From CAXRGH01 sp964230195 (GTDB lineage Bacteria > Pseudomonadota > Gammaproteobacteria > Enterobacterales > Alteromonadaceae): 6,775 nt of DNA. Below the pieces are notes generated by a model that searched no databases, had not been told where the DNA came from, and saw nothing but the letters and a program-made list of their open reading frames with translations. Below are positions 6,416-6,775 of the stretch, piece by piece. The translations under genes and the position numbers were made by a program. The stretch is taken from contig CAXRGH010000247.1 of NCBI GenBank assembly GCA_964230195.1, forward strand, positions 1 through 6,775, given 5' to 3'. Position 1 is the stretch's first letter. Every line of letters starts with the position of its first letter.

Positions 6416-6775
6416 GACTTTTGGCTCCAACGAATATTGATAGTGTTGAGCAGCGTTTCTTGTGATATACCGAGTTGCTGAGCTTGTTGGATAAGTTCAT
6501 CAATGGGTTGGTGTATCAGTGTTGCAGGATCATTCTGTTTATTTGCGCTACTTTCTGCAACCCGAGAAGGTTGACCTCTGCGGCGTTCAATCCAGCCTTG
6601 ATCAGTGAGTTGGCTCATGGCACGTGATACTGTCATGGGATTAACTGTGAAGTGCTCGGCAATGGCTCTTACTGAGGGTAGTTCGTCACCCGCACGCAAT
6701 TGACCACCCACAATTAAACGCACAATCTGTTGCTGTAGTTGTTTGTAGATGGGATCGTCACTATTAGGGTTGACA
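6412..6775 (-). CDS. GntR-family transcriptional regulator, YtrA-like (5' end cut by window edge)
   Basis: The visible 120 residues run in open frame to the right edge. They begin VNPNSDDPIYKQLQQQIVR, so only a few N-terminal residues and the start codon are missing; the GTG at 6721-6723 is too far inside the conserved domain to be the start. The winged helix-turn-helix is clear: PIYKQL, then LRAGDELPSVRAIAEHF, NPMTVSRAMSQL and GWIERRRGQPSRV. After it comes only a short helical tail (PIDELIQQAQQLGISQETL) and no large effector domain, which is the YtrA subfamily layout of about 120-130 residues. Such proteins usually repress their own operon and are released in response to a cell-envelope or antibiotic signal. 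The ATGA overlap with the ATPase gene makes co-regulation of transporter and regulator very likely. The operator and promoter are outside the window. Confidence 0.93.
   Translation of the reverse strand, partial: VNPNSDDPIYKQLQQQIVRLIVGGQLRAGDELPSVRAIAEHFTVNPMTVSRAMSQLTDQGWIERRRGQPSRVAESSANKQNDPATLIHQPIDELIQQAQQLGISQETLLNTINIRWSQKS

Noticed and set aside
6428..6430. TTG as the ATPase start, giving 283 residues
   Set aside because: The ATG five codons downstream overlaps the regulator stop as ATGA and has a GGAG element at usable spacing.
6721..6723. GTG as the start of the GntR regulator
   Set aside because: The frame stays open to the window edge and the upstream residues (DDPIYKQLQQQI) are the normal family N-terminus, so the gene is cut by the edge.

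Overview
The window is a gammaproteobacterial chromosome segment in which every recognisable gene lies on the minus strand. Read in the direction of transcription (right to left) it holds two blocks. The first, at about 6775-4313, is a compact operon of a small GntR-family (YtrA-like) regulator, an ABC-transporter ATPase and a large polytopic membrane protein that is the likely permease. The second, from about 4253 leftwards, is recC followed directly by recB, which runs off the left edge. RecC and RecB are full family matches with close similarity to the enterobacterial proteins. There is no ptrA gene between recC and recB as there is in E. coli; instead the two overlap by 11 bp. Gene order, moderate GC and protein style suggest a marine gammaproteobacterium, perhaps of the Alteromonadales, but that assignment is an inference and no marker gene is present to fix it.

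Right block: the regulator and ATPase genes share an ATGA stop/start overlap, and the ATPase and membrane-protein genes are 6 bp apart, so the three are surely co-transcribed. The regulator is cut by the right edge and its promoter is outside the window. The layout resembles the ytr-type GntR/ABC operons, in which the regulator typically represses its own transporter. The substrate cannot be read from the sequence. The membrane protein appears to contain two similar halves of about six membrane segments each, so one chain may do the work of two permease subunits.

Middle (4111-4312): this 202 bp gap separates the blocks. It holds hairpins that may end the ABC transcript, a sigma70-like promoter for recC, and a perfect CTGT-N8-ACAG palindrome just downstream of the predicted transcription start. 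That palindrome has the form of a LexA (SOS) operator. A perfect 9-bp inverted repeat flanks it. The recC start is best placed at a GTG with a strong Shine-Dalgarno sequence, which aligns the protein residue for residue with E. coli RecC.

Left block: RecC and RecB are two subunits of the RecBCD helicase-nuclease that processes double-strand breaks; recD would be expected beyond the left edge. The most interesting point is the possible SOS control of recCB, because the E. coli recBCD genes are not part of the classical LexA regulon. Two copies of the E. coli Chi octamer also lie within recC and recB. No mobile elements, RNA genes or CRISPR arrays were seen.
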